This document shows positions 22,561-34,180 of a DNA stretch of 64,000 nucleotides, piece by piece (the stretch's first letter is position 1; each line of letters starts with the position of its first letter). The stretch lies in assembly GCA_038030265.1 (NCBI GenBank), contig CM075941.1, positions 41,850,164 to 41,914,163 on the forward strand, written 5' to 3'. A model generated the notes under the pieces. It ran no database searches. It worked only from the letters and a program-made list of their open reading frames with translations, and had not been told where the DNA came from. A program made the position numbers and the translations under genes. Source of the stretch: Corythucha ciliata (lineage: Eukaryota; Arthropoda; Insecta; Hemiptera; Tingidae).

Positions 22561-22890
22561 AAAGCATGCAATTTCTGAAACCCCTGCCTTTTAAGCGAAA
22601 CCTGAATCGTCGTCTCCACCGGCTGCTAGGGGGCCCCCCGATAGTTCTCGCCTAGGGACCCCGCGAGGGCTGGAAACGGCCCTGCAACGTAATAATGCGA
22701 AACTTCAAGAACCTGTTGGCCCTTTTCTCTTGTTGGAAAGTCGTTTTTTAGTTCAATCGGGTCAAAGTAAATTGAAGGCTCCAAATCGAAAAGCAGCCTT
22801 GCCTTGAAATGTCGATTTTTTCATTTTTACACATTCTCCTGGGCTCAGTGAATAAAATCCCCTTGTACTAATATACAGTCCGAAAATTTA

Positions 22891-23229
22891 AGGTCCCTAC
22901 ACACGTTCCGACTCGACCGTCCTTACCTAGGATCCTAAGCTATAGGATCCTACGGTTGGAACGAGTAGGATAAAATGTTGCGTAGGATAAAAAATCATGT
23001 GTGCACCTCGGCAGAAAGGCGTATTCGGGGCCTCGAAAAATGGTCAGCCTCGTCTACGTCTCGGCTGGCCACTTTTTTTCTCGGCCCGGAAAAGTGTGCC
23101 TTTCATGTCTAGGTGTACAATATACTATTATATATAGAAAGGACGGTCTTGTCGGAAGGTGTGTGTAGCACGTCCTACAGCTTAGGATCCTAGGGTAGGA
23201 TGGTCGTGTCGGAACGTGTGTAGAGGCCT
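22891..23229. mobile_element. ~340-bp Harbinger-like MITE with ~50-bp inverted ends
   Basis: The left end AGGTCCCTACACACGTTCCG and the right end (complement of AGGCCTCTACACACGTTCCG) match over about 50 bp, both running into CCTAGGATCCTAAGCT. The left flank is TTA and the right flank TAT, an imperfect TTA duplication. No coding capacity. Confidence 0.7.
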
Positions 23230-24209
23230 TATGGGTGTTCGAAAAAAATTTCATGTGTTGGCTGTTTTAATTCAAAATACATGGGGAGAAATCATTTTCT
23301 AGGCAAGGATATTACTTCCATGTTCCCGTAGGGAGTGGAAGTAGGTATGCGTTGTTGGTGAAATAAAAATCTAAACTATCTATCCAAAATTTCGTCAGAT
23401 AAGTTCTTGAAATGAAGATGCCCATTTTTGCTAAACGTTCTTCAGATGGATGCGTTTAGAATCCCTTCCAACTATTTTTTCGTATGCGTCCCGGATTTCG
23501 ATGAAATCGGTTCACCAAAGAAAAAGTTAGGTATAGCTATTCAATTTTGTATAGTTGTTCCCGCGGCTTCCACTGTGCTATGCGGTCGAGAAAAAACGCG
23601 CATGAGAGCTTGATGTGGGACTTTTCTGTAGTCAATACTGACGGTTGCAGAAATATTTCAGAAAAACGAACAAAATGGCCCTTAAAACCACAGTCCAGCT
23701 CGTGCAGTGCCAACAACCGACGTGAAATCTTAGGGATTTTTTTTTTTTTTACAGTGGAAGGAGGTGGATCAGAAAGAGATTGCACCAAAAATTTATCAGA
23801 TTTTCTACTTTCCAGGCTTCAGTCAATTTTCCGTTAGGTTTTACTTACCTGCTTCTGTTTCAACCAGAAGACGAAGGAAAGGAAAAAAGTGGTGCGGAAC
23901 TTTCTAGCGTAAAACTGTGTGCTCTTCAAATTTGGTTTATAGGTGGCGAACACACTAGAGAGATACGACATCGTTTCGATATCGCCGACGCAACTTAACA
24001 GCGCTTAGGACAGATAGAAACAACTGGGAAAGTTTCAGAGTGACGTGGAAACGATATCGAAACGCCAGAGTATGAACGCGGCCTTACACGTTCCCAAGTG
24101 GCAAATCGACCTCATTCGGACGAGAAAAACGTTCTTCTTAGAAAAACGTTCGAAACGGAAAACGTAGAAAAACGTTAACGTGACGTATGCTGGTCACATT
24201 CACGCCTTA
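23230..24209. other. No gene seen; weak inverted repeat near 23940-24090
   Basis: Inverted words around CGATATCG (TCGTTTCGATATCG near 23972, GATATCGAAACG near 24054) and a right end GCGGCCTTACAC suggest another decayed MITE at about 23940-24090. The rest has no supported feature. Confidence 0.35.
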
Positions 24210-24453
24210 AGGCCAGGTCACACCTATCATGCACGCTTCCGATCCGACACCGATCATGCATTTTTTGATAGGTGTGGGGACCGTAATAGGCGTTAATACC
24301 GAATAATTCACGGCTGTTACGCTTCTCAGCCCTCTCAAATTGCCTTTCCAACCCAAATATAGTCTAACCGTTACGAGGGTTTCCACAGTCTCCGACCCGA
24401 CATGCATGATCGGTGTCGGATCGGAAGCGTGCGTGATAGGTGTGACCTGGCCT
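24210..24453. mobile_element. 244-bp Harbinger-like MITE, perfect TTA duplication
   Basis: Inverted ends starting AGGCCAGGTCACACCTATCA match over ~54 bp, with the inner part reading CGATCCGACACCGATCATGC. They are flanked by TTA at 24207-24209 and 24454-24456. No coding capacity. Confidence 0.85.
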
Positions 24454-24662
24454 TTAACTGCCACTCTTGTCAACACAATTCATTCGAAATAAAAACAATC
24501 AAAGAAAAAAGAAAAAAATGCACGGCCACAATCATTCGAACTCGTAAAAATGCGCAAATACGAACTTACGGATTGTGACGGTATGGGAAACCTATGACTA
24601 TGAAATCGAAACCTTTCCATCTCCCCTCTTACTGTTTGCCATATACCCGCCCACCCCGAATA

Positions 24663-24840
24663 TAACTAGATATATTACCTCTATGGAGGAAAGGCTCAAT
24701 CTTACTCCCATAGCTGGCAAAGTTACGCTCTCAATAGTTGCCGCGTGAAATCTCAACTCACCACCCACAACGCACGGTCTGACGACAGAGAATGGGAGAG
24801 CCGATGAGTCACACCCGCCTAATTTCAAGTCGCAAAGTTA
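24663..24840 (-). mobile_element. MITE fragment related to the copy at 50.8 kb
   Basis: Read on the minus strand, this matches the element at 50765-51047 through the blocks GGTGTGACTCATCGGC, TCTCCCATTC and TTTGCCAGCTATGGG. It lacks one clear terminal repeat. Confidence 0.5.
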
Positions 24841-24966
24841 CTTGTGCCCTTCTTTTACATGCCCGTCATGGACGACAACGATTTTTCCAAGTCCCCAAAC
24901 CTAACCCCCTGATCCGATCTCATACCGGTGATAGCCCGCACCTCGGGTAGATTAAAATTAGCTGGG

Positions 24967-25597
24967 TCATAGCGCGTAATTACCGAGATATAATCCCGGA
25001 TGTTTGAGTAAAATTCGTTCCCTTTTACCGGGTAAATTATACTTATCTAGTAAAACTGTTGCCGTCTGAATTATCTTGGCATTTCGAACTTCGTCTTTAT
25101 TCTCCACTTTTTCACATCCACTTTCTTCAGGATCATCTTTTCCCTTTTTGAGGCCGGTCGGATTCCTCTCTCCTTGTGAGGCGCCGCTCGGCAGTTCCTT
25201 CTTATTGTCTTTCATATATCTTTTTAAATTGGCTTCTATGATACCATCAAATTTGTCACATGACACCGAACACAATTTATCGGGGGCGATCTGGCAGGCT
25301 ACACGTGCAACCACCATTACCAGAAGAAGGCAAACCACGCTGCTACCCCTGCTGGAGAAGAGAAGAGGAAACTAATAGAGCGAAGCTCCAGGCAGTTTTA
25401 TTTTTTCCCTTGGAAAAAATGTAAACTTTTAAAATGCGAGTTTTAAGTTTTTCCAGGGGAAAAGTAAAGATGTAACTAGAAATCAATTTAAAACTCGTCG
25501 TCACGTGCGCTAAGCGTTGATGCGCTGATAGGAAAACCCAGCTTAAAACAGTTGGAAAATAATTAGACAAATTATTAAAAGGTTACCTTCTGAACAT
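24967..25597 (-). CDS. Small putative secreted protein, two exons
   Basis: Exon 1 is tiny (25597-25587, ATG then donor AG|GTAACC). Exon 2 is 25348-24967 (acceptor CCAGCAG). The join keeps phase and gives MFRRGSSVVCLLLVMVVAR, a convincing signal peptide. The predicted total is 130 residues. The mature part begins around QIAPDKLCSVSCDKF and is rich in Lys and Glu (MKDNKKEL, KKGKDDPEES). No family was recognised. The two close Cys near the mature N-terminus and small size resemble orphan secreted proteins of arthropods, but function is unknown. The donor is weaker than consensus, so the first exon is the least certain part. Confidence 0.5.
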
Positions 25598-25606
25598 TGC
25601 GGAATG

Positions 25607-26225
25607 TTAGCTTCTGCGAGTTGAGATGATGAACGGGGAATTTTGAAGAATCTGAATTGGCACTAGAAATAATCTGAATGTTCAATTTTATTCAAATCAC
25701 ATGTTTTGTAATGAGCCAATAACAGTAGCACAGGTGTGGAAAAAATTGAAGTCGAAAAAGTTGGGTCATTCCACTCACCTTATTCTAAGGCCCGGCGCAA
25801 ATTGGACCCAGCTATTGGCGATTCAGATTATCACTTGCAGCGCTAGCGTCGAGGTGCAATGGCGGAAAAGAGCCCTACTCTTACCACCAACGTAAGGGGT
25901 AAATAATGAGATTTTGCAGTTTTTAAGGAGTTTAAAATGTTTTCCGTCTGAACTATTGCCACACTTGATTGAAAAATGAATTTGCGGTTACGACCTTTCT
26001 TCGATCGACCTTCTACATTTCGGGAACGTAGTGAATTTAGTATCCTAGTTTGTACCTATAGTGGACAGTACGTAGTCATTATCTCTTTTTGTTGTCTCAT
26101 AATGTTGCCTATGTGAATCTCATCAAGGAGCTTCAAAGAAGAGGAAGTGGAATTAAGCACCAATATATGTTGTATATGCGGCCAAATAGAGGACGCCAAG
26201 GCGTAGGCCGCCGTTGATGAAAGGG
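25607..26225. other. No gene seen
   Basis: Upstream side of the putative secreted-protein gene. No further exon or repeat is supported. Confidence 0.35.
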
Positions 26226-26300
26226 CAGGGGTGCCCAAACGAGGGCTCACGGGCCAAAAAGTGGCCCGCTGACTCAGGTGAGCCTTTCACAATGGCCCGC
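26226..26300 (+). mobile_element. hAT-type terminus fragment
   Basis: CAGGGGTGCCCAAACGAGGG followed by GGCCAAAAAGTGGCCCGC is the style of end seen in hAT (Charlie-like) elements. No matching opposite end was found nearby, so this is a fragment. Confidence 0.5.
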
Positions 26301-26439
26301 CCGTTGCATACAGTGGTTGGATAATGTTGGTACAGTTTAATGTTGGATTTTGGCGCCCTTCGGATTTTTGTGGAAATGGAAATCGCTACAATTCGCACCT
26401 CCTCCCCCCCTCATCACCCACTTAATCCAGAACAAAATG

Positions 26440-27500
26440 GAAAATAACGCTAATTTGGGACTGAAATTGAGATGAATGGCTGATTAACGGCTGAAATTAT
26501 TGAAAAAAAAAATAACTGATTCACGGCCATATTAAGAAAAAGTGCTAAATCACGGATAACGTTGAGAAAACTTCTCGGCAAAAATTAAGAAAAAGCTCTA
26601 AAATCGCGGATAACGTGTAAATTACAGTCATTTGCGTTTAAAATTACGAAACACGCTAATTAACGGATAAAATAATGAAAAATCAATGATTCGTGAATGA
26701 GAGACAGCGCCAATTCACGCCTAAAATTACGAAAACATGAATTCTCGGCTTATTCAGAACGCAAGTTCATGGCTCAAACTGCAAAAAAACGCTAATTCAT
26801 AGCTAAAAGAAAGCGAAACAAATCGCTAATCCGGAGCTAAAATTAAGAAAAGTTGCTAATTCATGGATGCAATAGAGAAAAATCACTAATTGTAGCGGCT
26901 GAAATAAAGAAAAACACGAATTCTCTGCAAAATTCAGATAAATCGCTATAATTCACGGCTAAAAGGGTGAAAAATCGCAAAAATGACAAAAATTGCTAAG
27001 TCGCGGCTAGGATGGAGAAAATCTGCTAATTTATCGATAAAATTGACTAATTCGCGGATTAAATTGAGAAAACGTAAATTCGCGGCTTCTGATTGTAACT
27101 TCGTGCCAGAAAGTGAAAAAAATCGCTAATCCGCGGCCAAATTTCAGAAAAATCATTAGGAAGTTTGCGGAGAAAATTGGGGGAACTCTTAATTCGTTGA
27201 TGAAACGTAGAAAAATCCCTAATTAGCTGCTAAGATGATGGAAAACGCTAATTTGCGGCTCAAGTAAAGAAAAATGGATGTTTATTGCGTTAAATTGAAA
27301 ACATTTGCTAATTCACAGAGCAAATGGCAAGTCGCGGTTTCTCGAGACAACTTCGTGGCTAAAATTGGAAGATTTAGCGTCAAGTCACGGGTAAATCACA
27401 TTGCTCTTTAGCGGCTTAAATCAGGAAAAACACAAATTCTTTGCAAGGAAAACCGCTAATTCGCGGCTAAAATGGAGACAAATCGCTAATTCATGAATTG
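26440..27500. repeat. Degenerate ~30-bp tandem array, family C (about 1 kb)
   Basis: Diverged units close to CGCTAATTCGCGGCTAAAAT followed by TGAGAAAAAT recur every ~30-34 bp (for example near 26800, 26833, 26865 and 27460). A short relative is at 58540-58690. Confidence 0.75.
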
Positions 27501-28883
27501 ACTGTTTTTATCCATTGGAAGGCTACACCGGTTCCTGGGGTGAAATTCGCTTTCTTTGCCGAATAGGGTAAACTCATGAAATTGCGTCTTTTAATGCGCT
27601 AATTTTACTCGAAAACTCAACCACTTAGCTAAAAAACTAACACTTATCCATAATCCGGCTTGTTCCAGCTTATTCAATTCAAACAAGGCATTTGAGTCTC
27701 AAAAAGTCTCTAATGTGACTAGTAAAAATTTTATACAGAACTCCTTCAATAACTCCTTCAATTACCCTCCTGTGGCCTACAGGAGGAGAATTAGACCCCC
27801 AGCTGTGATGGACACCATGGTCTGTTTTTGGGGCTAAACAACCCTTTTTAACCGGAAATTCGCGAAGACATTTGAAAACTTATTGCGTTTTTTATTTGCA
27901 CAATATTCTGCATAGGGAAGGGGGATTTTTCCATCCTTGAAGGATGGAAGAAAAAATCTCTGGCAGTGCGAAATTCTCGGTAAATGGAAAACGCCATCAT
28001 GATCTCACCGCGAGTTCTTTCATTTTATCTCAATTATTCCTCGATGATGAGTTTATTGTTAATAGAAAATAGTAATACCAACTAATATTTCAAAGAAATG
28101 AACTTTAAAAATCCTAAAAACTCATAAAAAAGAACAAAAACCACGTTTCCTCATAAGAACCCATGGAGAGTCTACCGCTCTCCCTACTTCGGTGGGGCCG
28201 CCACCAGAGCGCATTTGGTTAATCTGAATCGCCAATAGCCCGGCCAAAGATTGAAGAACATCGAATCTCCACCTAAGTTCTCACTGAGAGCTTCCCCTTA
28301 CCCCTTCCATTGTACAGCCGTTTACCTCCTAAAGTTTTGAAACTTCTTATCACTCGGGGATCGCGGTTCACTGATCTTTCTGACTACAACTGGTAGATGT
28401 TTTGATTTGTTAAATTTTGTCAAGAATCCTTATTTTTCGTGCTCAAATACTAAAATGTTTCACTTTTCCTTCGGTCTTTCGGCGGAAGGGTTGATGTTTA
28501 AACGTACCGTGGAATTCATTGTTTGTGCAATTCCTTCCGAAGCTATGAGGCTGAGTTGCCGAAGTGAGTAAGCCAACATGATAATTATTTTCCTATTTAT
28601 TTTACAATCTACGCATCGTTATCCTTGGTATGATTCCTATTTTTGGTTTTAGTACCGGAAGAACGTCCTTTGTCGAGACAAACCTTCTCAAAACGCGTCT
28701 TTAACCAGGAAAACTACAACCCGATTGCTCGACAAATCTGTTGAAGCCTGCTTCGTTAAATTGAAACGTTCCTGGTCCGAGCGACGGAAAATAGCCACAA
28801 ATTCTACTTTTACATAGTTATCTGTTGTTTTTTTGGTGAAACTATCGGGATTTCACGGAATTCTCAAGTAAAAGTCTTATTAA
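27501..28883. other. No gene seen
   Basis: No supported exon. Some imperfect inverted words occur but no element ends. Confidence 0.35.
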
Positions 28884-29013
28884 GACCCCCACACACGGGT
28901 TGTCTTGTCTTTGACTCGAACTCGAAGCGTTTCAATGTCGAACACGAATGCAATTTACAGAAGCCCCTTTCGAGTTAGCGTCGAAAACAAGACAAACTGT
29001 GTGTGGAGGGCCC
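28884..29013. mobile_element. ~130-bp Harbinger-like MITE
   Basis: The ends AGACCCCCACACACGGGTTG and the complement of GGGCCCTCCACACACAGTTT are inverted and run into TGTCTTGTYTT. The left flank is TTA; the right flank is TAT. Short, non-coding, same style as the other MITEs here. Confidence 0.6.
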
Positions 29014-29519
29014 TATATGTTTATTTGCCGTTCTAAAAAGTTATCTACTTGCCTGTGTGGTATCCATGTCTGACTGTTTTCTTTCTGAATACATGTTTGC
29101 ATTTTTTACTTGACTGGATGTTTTCGTTGAAACTGACCAGACGAGGGCCAACAGTTTTGCTTTTGGGGGGGCAGCAAAATAAGTCCCTTTGCCACTTGGC
29201 AAACTTTAGCGTAGCCACAACCTAAAAACATTCATTTCGTCTTCAAGAAACAAGGGCCGGGTCTCCTACCTAACTCGATTTTTGCCAGGTAAGATAAGGT
29301 CGAGCGCCAAGAGCGGGGTTCATAATGCACAGTCTACTCGGAGAACAATACAGCAATTTCCCTTTTCACCCACTTAATCACTCCCACACACCGCCACCGA
29401 TTATACTAAAAAGTAGGAACTTCACACCACCACAATCCAGATCGTTAGACCGACAAACCAAACAATTTGGCTCACGGTCTGATTCAAAACTAATCATAGG
29501 CATGTGGCACTTTCAAAAA

Positions 29520-29720
29520 CAAAAATCGCCATTATTGACTCTCACAAACGCCAGATTTGCGGATTTTTCCTCTTCCAAATCTTTTGGTGGATTTGTCTCG
29601 TTAAAATCGTAATTTCGTGAAATTTGCTTGTTCAAACTCCAAATTTCGTGGGTTTTGCTCTTTCAAAAACCTCTTTTACTGAATTTCACTCTTTCAGAAC
29701 CTTTATTACATAAAATTTAT
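29520..29720. repeat. Degenerate ~30-bp tandem array, family A (inverted relative)
   Basis: Units like CAAATTTCGTGGGTTTTGCT plus CTTTCAAAA recur every ~30 bp. The reverse complement resembles the array at 19805-20130. It runs into the end of the DDE_3 remnant. Confidence 0.5.
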
Positions 29721-30545
29721 TTATATGACAAAGACCAACGTCGAAAAGCCAGAGCAGTTCATCCACCAAGGGGGGGGGGGCGGTTTCATCATTGCACAAA
29801 TCAATTTCTTTCTCCCTAAGTGATGTACCAACACTATTTCGAGCAAGATCGTTCTTGATGGCTCCCCACACCAACTCAATCGGATTTAAGTCGGGGTGAT
29901 AAGGAGGGAGACGCAGAGGTATGTGACCAAAAGATCGGATCAAGTCATCCACCACGAAGGATTTCTCGATGGGAACGCTTCTCACGAGTTCGAGAAGTTC
30001 TGCTTTCGTTGATGTTTCGCAGAACTCGATGCCATGCTGGGAAAGCTATTCGACAATCACGCGCTTAAGGCTGCCGGAATTCGGCTTTTCGTTTCTTTCG
30101 AGGCAATGATAACTCGCGTTGTTCATGACTATGACACTGCCTGCCGGCACGTTGGGTAGGAAGCACGTACTGAGCCATTTCGAGAAATTCTCAGCATTCA
30201 TGGACGTGTGATAGTCCCCTGAAGTACTTGAGGATTTGAAAATCAGGAGACCGTCTCTAACGAAGCCTTGCTCCCCACCTCCATGAACAACAATAAGTCG
30301 ATTGCCCTTGCCTGAAATATAAAATCACGAGAAACTATTTTCATGCTAAAGAAATGAAGAATCATCAGCTCACCTATTTTATGAGTAGCCCCCAATTCGT
30401 CCTCCGACTGCCAACAGGACGTAACGTTGTGGGCCTCTTGTACGTACGTTTCATGCAGGAAGACAATATTCTTGCTGGCCTCTCGATGTTTTTTTATCTC
30501 CCTCAGGTAGGAGACCCTACGGGCTGCAATTTCTGGCCGCTTAAT
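29690..30545 (-). pseudogene. DDE_3 (Tc1/mariner-related) transposase remnant with lost catalytic Asp residues
   Basis: Two minus-strand exons are readable: about 30545-30374 (donor AG|GTGAGC) and 30311-29700 (acceptor TATTTCAG). Motifs of this DDE endonuclease family are clear: SYLREIKKHRE, NRLIVVHGGGEQGF, GDYHTSMNAENFSKW, SVIVMNNASYH, then LPPYHPDLNPIELVW. The first catalytic Asp (usually DETY) reads HETY and the second (usually MDNASYH) reads MNNASYH. Only the Glu of NPIE remains. There is also an in-frame stop after KRVIVE (near 30049). Neither end of the element was found. Confidence 0.75.
29768..29781. repeat. Poly-G run
   Basis: A G homopolymer interrupts the DDE_3 remnant and is a likely site of length error. 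Confidence 0.7.
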
Positions 30546-30735
30546 TAGAATTTAGTGTCAGACACAAATTTCCTTGGTGTACACGCCAAGGTACACACAA
30601 TTTTCCTTGGTGTGGTGGACACAAACTTCCAGACATTTGAATCGGAGTTTATACATCGAAGAAATTTATGTCTCACACTTTACACTTTTGTCCAGAGAGA
30701 AGTGTCGCTGGACACTTCAGTGTAAACGCACCTTA

Positions 30736-30885
30736 GGCCCGATTTCACCAACTTCCTAAACCAAGATCAACAACTAATCGCGATTACAATGTAAACACTT
30801 ACATCAGAATTCATATGGGTCGCTATATTGGCAAATAATCACGATCAACTTTAAACGAGATCAATTTTATTGGTGAAAATGGGCC
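30736..30885. mobile_element. 150-bp Harbinger-like MITE, perfect TTA duplication
   Basis: The ends GGCCCGATTTCACCAA and the complement of GGCCCATTTTCACCAA are inverted. TTA flanks both sides (30733-30735, 30886-30888). Non-coding. Confidence 0.82.
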
Positions 30886-31273
30886 TTAATGTATTTGAAC
30901 ATGCGCAAATCGGCATCTGGGGGTTCACAAGAAAAGCGTCACGTTCTTGGTATTTTTGACGATTAATATCGCTTTCTTTGGTCCTTGGATTTCAAAACTA
31001 TCAGTGCTTTGAAGAAAAATGAATTGAAAGTGCAGTACATGCTGATAAATTCGGGTTTTAGGAAGAAAACGTTCATTTAAAAAATCAATCAAAAATAATT
31101 GAGTGAATAGGACTTTTTCACTTTATTTCCAGAGAATCATCCCACAATTTTAGTGCATTTCATTCAAAAAATGCACTATTGGTCTCGCCCTGATGGTCGC
31201 ACATATGGGTTGTGATACTTTTTTTTCACGTTTCAGAACCCCTAGAACACGAATCCGAGGTCGGTTCGATTTG

Positions 31274-31274
<1 letters not shown>

Positions 31275-31316
<42 letters not shown>
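31275..31316. repeat. (TA)n microsatellite at a mariner insertion site
   Basis: About 21 TA units directly abut the left end of the mariner-like element, which inserts at TA. Confidence 0.95.
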
Positions 31317-31320
<4 letters not shown>

Positions 31321-33772
31321 GTTTCGCAACCAGTCGTGAATACTGAAAGAGGTGATACAACAGGTGATTTAGAGTCGATATTGTTCTTTTCGACTTTTTC
31401 GAAAACCCATTCGTTCCCGAGATATCGATTAAAATCGATATTTTTGGACATTCGTTACTTTTCCTCATTTAAGAGGGCGTAGCGCCAATACAAAAGCAAA
31501 AAAAACAAAAACTAATCAGGTCGTTGGAAAGAGCGCAAAATGTCCTTCAAATTTGTGTGCTAAAATAGGAAAAATACCCCCTCCAACGATAGTAAAATTA
31601 GCCCAGAACTTAACGAAAATCCTTTTCTATTTTTTTCCGTTACTGTTCAAAGCGTGTTAACTTTCTTAACTCAAGTGGCACGGAAGATTCAGATGCGCGG
31701 AAAAACTTCTGCATTCAGCTAGCTTTCGAATGGTATGCGACAATAACAAGCTATGATTTGTCTATCGCTGGGAATGCCACTGAAAATCCGAAAACGGATT
31801 GAAATCTATTGACGCAGTGCTTAAGTTCTGAAGTAGCTGTCTGACTACAGTGAGTGCAGGAAGCATAAATTTCCCAGAATAATCATCTGTAACGTGCAAT
31901 TGTTCTTTCGAGAGATTTTAGTTATCTAATAATATGATTTCATCGTTTCTTTCCTAAATTTTCCAACGTTAAGAACACACAGATCGTCACATTTTGTCTT
32001 TCGTTCGTTGATCCAGGTAACGTCATGACGTCTTTTTCAAACGAAGAGTACGCGGACATTGTTTATGTGTATGGGCTTGCTGATGGGAATAACTCGCTCG
32101 CACGGCGTTTGTATGAGGAGAGATTTCCAACACGTCGAATTCCTCAAGCTGACGTTTTTAGTAATTCGTTCCGTCGCTTCAGGGAGACTGGAACTTGCTC
32201 TCGTCGCCGCGTTGAAAGGAACAGGAGAATTCGACCTCACCGGGAGGAAGCGGTATTACAAGCGATTGAGGAAAATCCTCGTGCAAGTTTTCGGCAAGTT
32301 GCTCGAGACTATCGGGTGACTGCTAAGAGAGTTTGGTCGGCTCTGAAAGGGGAGAATATGCATCCCTTTCACTTCACCCCGGTACAGGGTCTGGAACCTG
32401 GCGACGAAATTAGGAGGGTACAATTTTCTCAATGTATCCTGGATAAGGATTCTCAGGACCCTAATTTCCTGAAGTCCATCCTTTGGACCGACGAATCCAG
32501 GTTTTCCAGAGAAGGAATAGTCAACTTCCACAACATCCACTTTTGGAGCAAAAAAGGGGAAAATCCTTGGGTTAAACGACCGACTTCGTTTCAAAGTAAA
32601 TTCAGCATAAATTTGTGGGCAGGAGCAATCGGTGAACACTTTATTGGGCCCTTTGTGCTGCCTGACACGCTGAACGGAAGCAGCTATCTGCGCTTTCTTC
32701 GAGAGGAGCTTCCCGGTCTTCTCGAAGATTTGCCATTGGAGATCAGGAGAGACATGACTTTTCAACACGACGGGTGTCCCGCTCACTTCAGCCGAGATGT
32801 AAGAAACTTCCTGAACGATTCGTTTCTATAAATTGGCCACCGCGTTCTTCCGACCTCACTCCTCTAGACTTTTTCGTGTGGGGACGGTTGAAGGAGATTG
32901 TGTATTTCGAAGAGGTACAAACAAGAGAAGATCTTATGCGCAGAACTGAAACCGCAGCAGGAATCCTCCGGCAGGAGTGGAGACTCGGCGTGACCACTAC
33001 TGAAGTCCGAAATAGGGCTAGAAAGTGCATCCAAAACAACGGCAGTCATTTTGAGCACCTCAATTGAAAGTTCTTTCACTTTTGGGAACGTTTTGTTTTT
33101 AACAATTACGTAATCAATCTTCTTCACGAAAATACATGATGGTGCAAGTACATCTGGAAATTTTGTTAAAAAGTTTCATTAGAATCTGGTCGAGTTATAG
33201 TAAAACAATCAATTTAATTATTGCGAATTGCGACTGCTTTAGAACGGCGGCTGGTTAGAAAATGAAGAAGCGCGTTAACCTATTCAAAGCAGTTTTTGGA
33301 TTTTCAGTGGCATTCCTAGCGATAGACAAATCACAGCTTGTTATTGTGGCATACCATTCGAGAGCTAGCTGAATGCAGAAGTTTTTCCGCGCATCTGAAT
33401 CTTCCGTGCCACTTGAGTTAAGAAAGTTAACACGCTTTGAATAGTAACGGGAAAAAATAGAAAAGGATTTTCGTTAAGTTCTGGGCTAATTTTACTATCG
33501 TTGGAGGGGGTATTTTTCCTATTTTAGCACACAAATTTGAAGGACATTTTGCGCTCTTTCCAACGACCTGATTAGTTTTTGTTTTTTTTGCTTTTGTATT
33601 GGCGCTACGCCCTCTTAAATGAGGAAAAGTAACGAATGTCCAAAAATATCGATTTTAATCGATATCTCGGGAACGAATGGGTTTTCGAAAAAGTTGAAAA
33701 GAACAATATCGACTCTAAATCACCTGTTGTATCATCTCTTTCAGTATTCACGACTGGTTGCGAAACACCCTG
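31315..33772 (+). mobile_element. Mariner-like element with ~490-bp terminal inverted repeats
   Basis: The left end TAGGGTGTTTCGCAACC and the right end (complement of CAGGGTGTTTCGCAACC) start inverted repeats that remain near identical for about 490 bp (31315 to ~31805, and ~33285 to 33772). TA flanks both ends. Between them lies one transposase frame with a single frameshift. Long TIRs of this size are uncommon for mariner elements, whose ends are usually tens of bases. Confidence 0.9.
32025..33067 (+). pseudogene. Mariner-type transposase with N-terminal helix-turn-helix, one frameshift
   Basis: ATG at 32025. The N-terminal ~60 residues (FSNEEYADIVYVYG, ARRLYEERFP) resemble the DUF4817-type helix-turn-helix that precedes DDE_3 domains in insect mariner-like proteins. 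The catalytic domain shows ILWTDESRFSREG (first Asp) and MTFQHDGCPAHF (second Asp). After a frame change near 32820 it reads WPPRSSDLTPLDFFVWG, where the third acidic residue is Asp, giving a DDxD type. The spacing between the second and third acids is about 31-33 residues, short compared with DD37D relatives. A small deletion at the frameshift, removing the usual aromatic/Gly-rich loop, would explain both. Confidence 0.85.
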
Positions 33773-33774
33773 TA

Positions 33775-34180
33775 TATATGGCCCCTCGCTTGTTAGCACG
33801 ATCACGGTCGCAATTTTTTACTTAGGGCAACCAAATTTGGTCTAAAAATCAATAGCGTGAATATCTCGGACGAGTTCGTGATCCAGATGAATCGGTCCAC
33901 GGGAACGGTGTGAAAGAGGGGTTTGAATTAGTTGAAAATTCGCTACCGCACGGCTGTTGCTGCAATTGCCCCCAAAATTGACTCGAGTAATGAGAAATGA
34001 ACGCGCTTTCGAATGAGACCTTTGTGAACCAAATCCGTTGATATGGCAGGGGAGTTCTCGGCGGAGGGGAGCTATTAAATAAACGCTATGCTTTACTGGA
34101 CCACCCAATTACCAAAACATTTCATTGAGATTGTATTTTGAGCCGTCTCTTTTATTTGATTTGGCGAAAATATGTGGTAA
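33775..34180. other. No gene seen
   Basis: Short intergenic stretch. The N-terminal part of the following piggyBac frame cannot be traced into it. Confidence 0.4.

Noticed and set aside
22570..22690. GC-rich patch (GGGGGCCCCCC, GGGCTGGAAACGGCCCTG) as rRNA or structured RNA
   Set aside because: No recognisable rRNA core sequence; only a short palindrome.
26440..27500. ~30-bp repeats with ~30-bp period resembling a CRISPR array
   Set aside because: Units are degenerate and tandem without unique spacers, no cas genes, and the genome is clearly animal.
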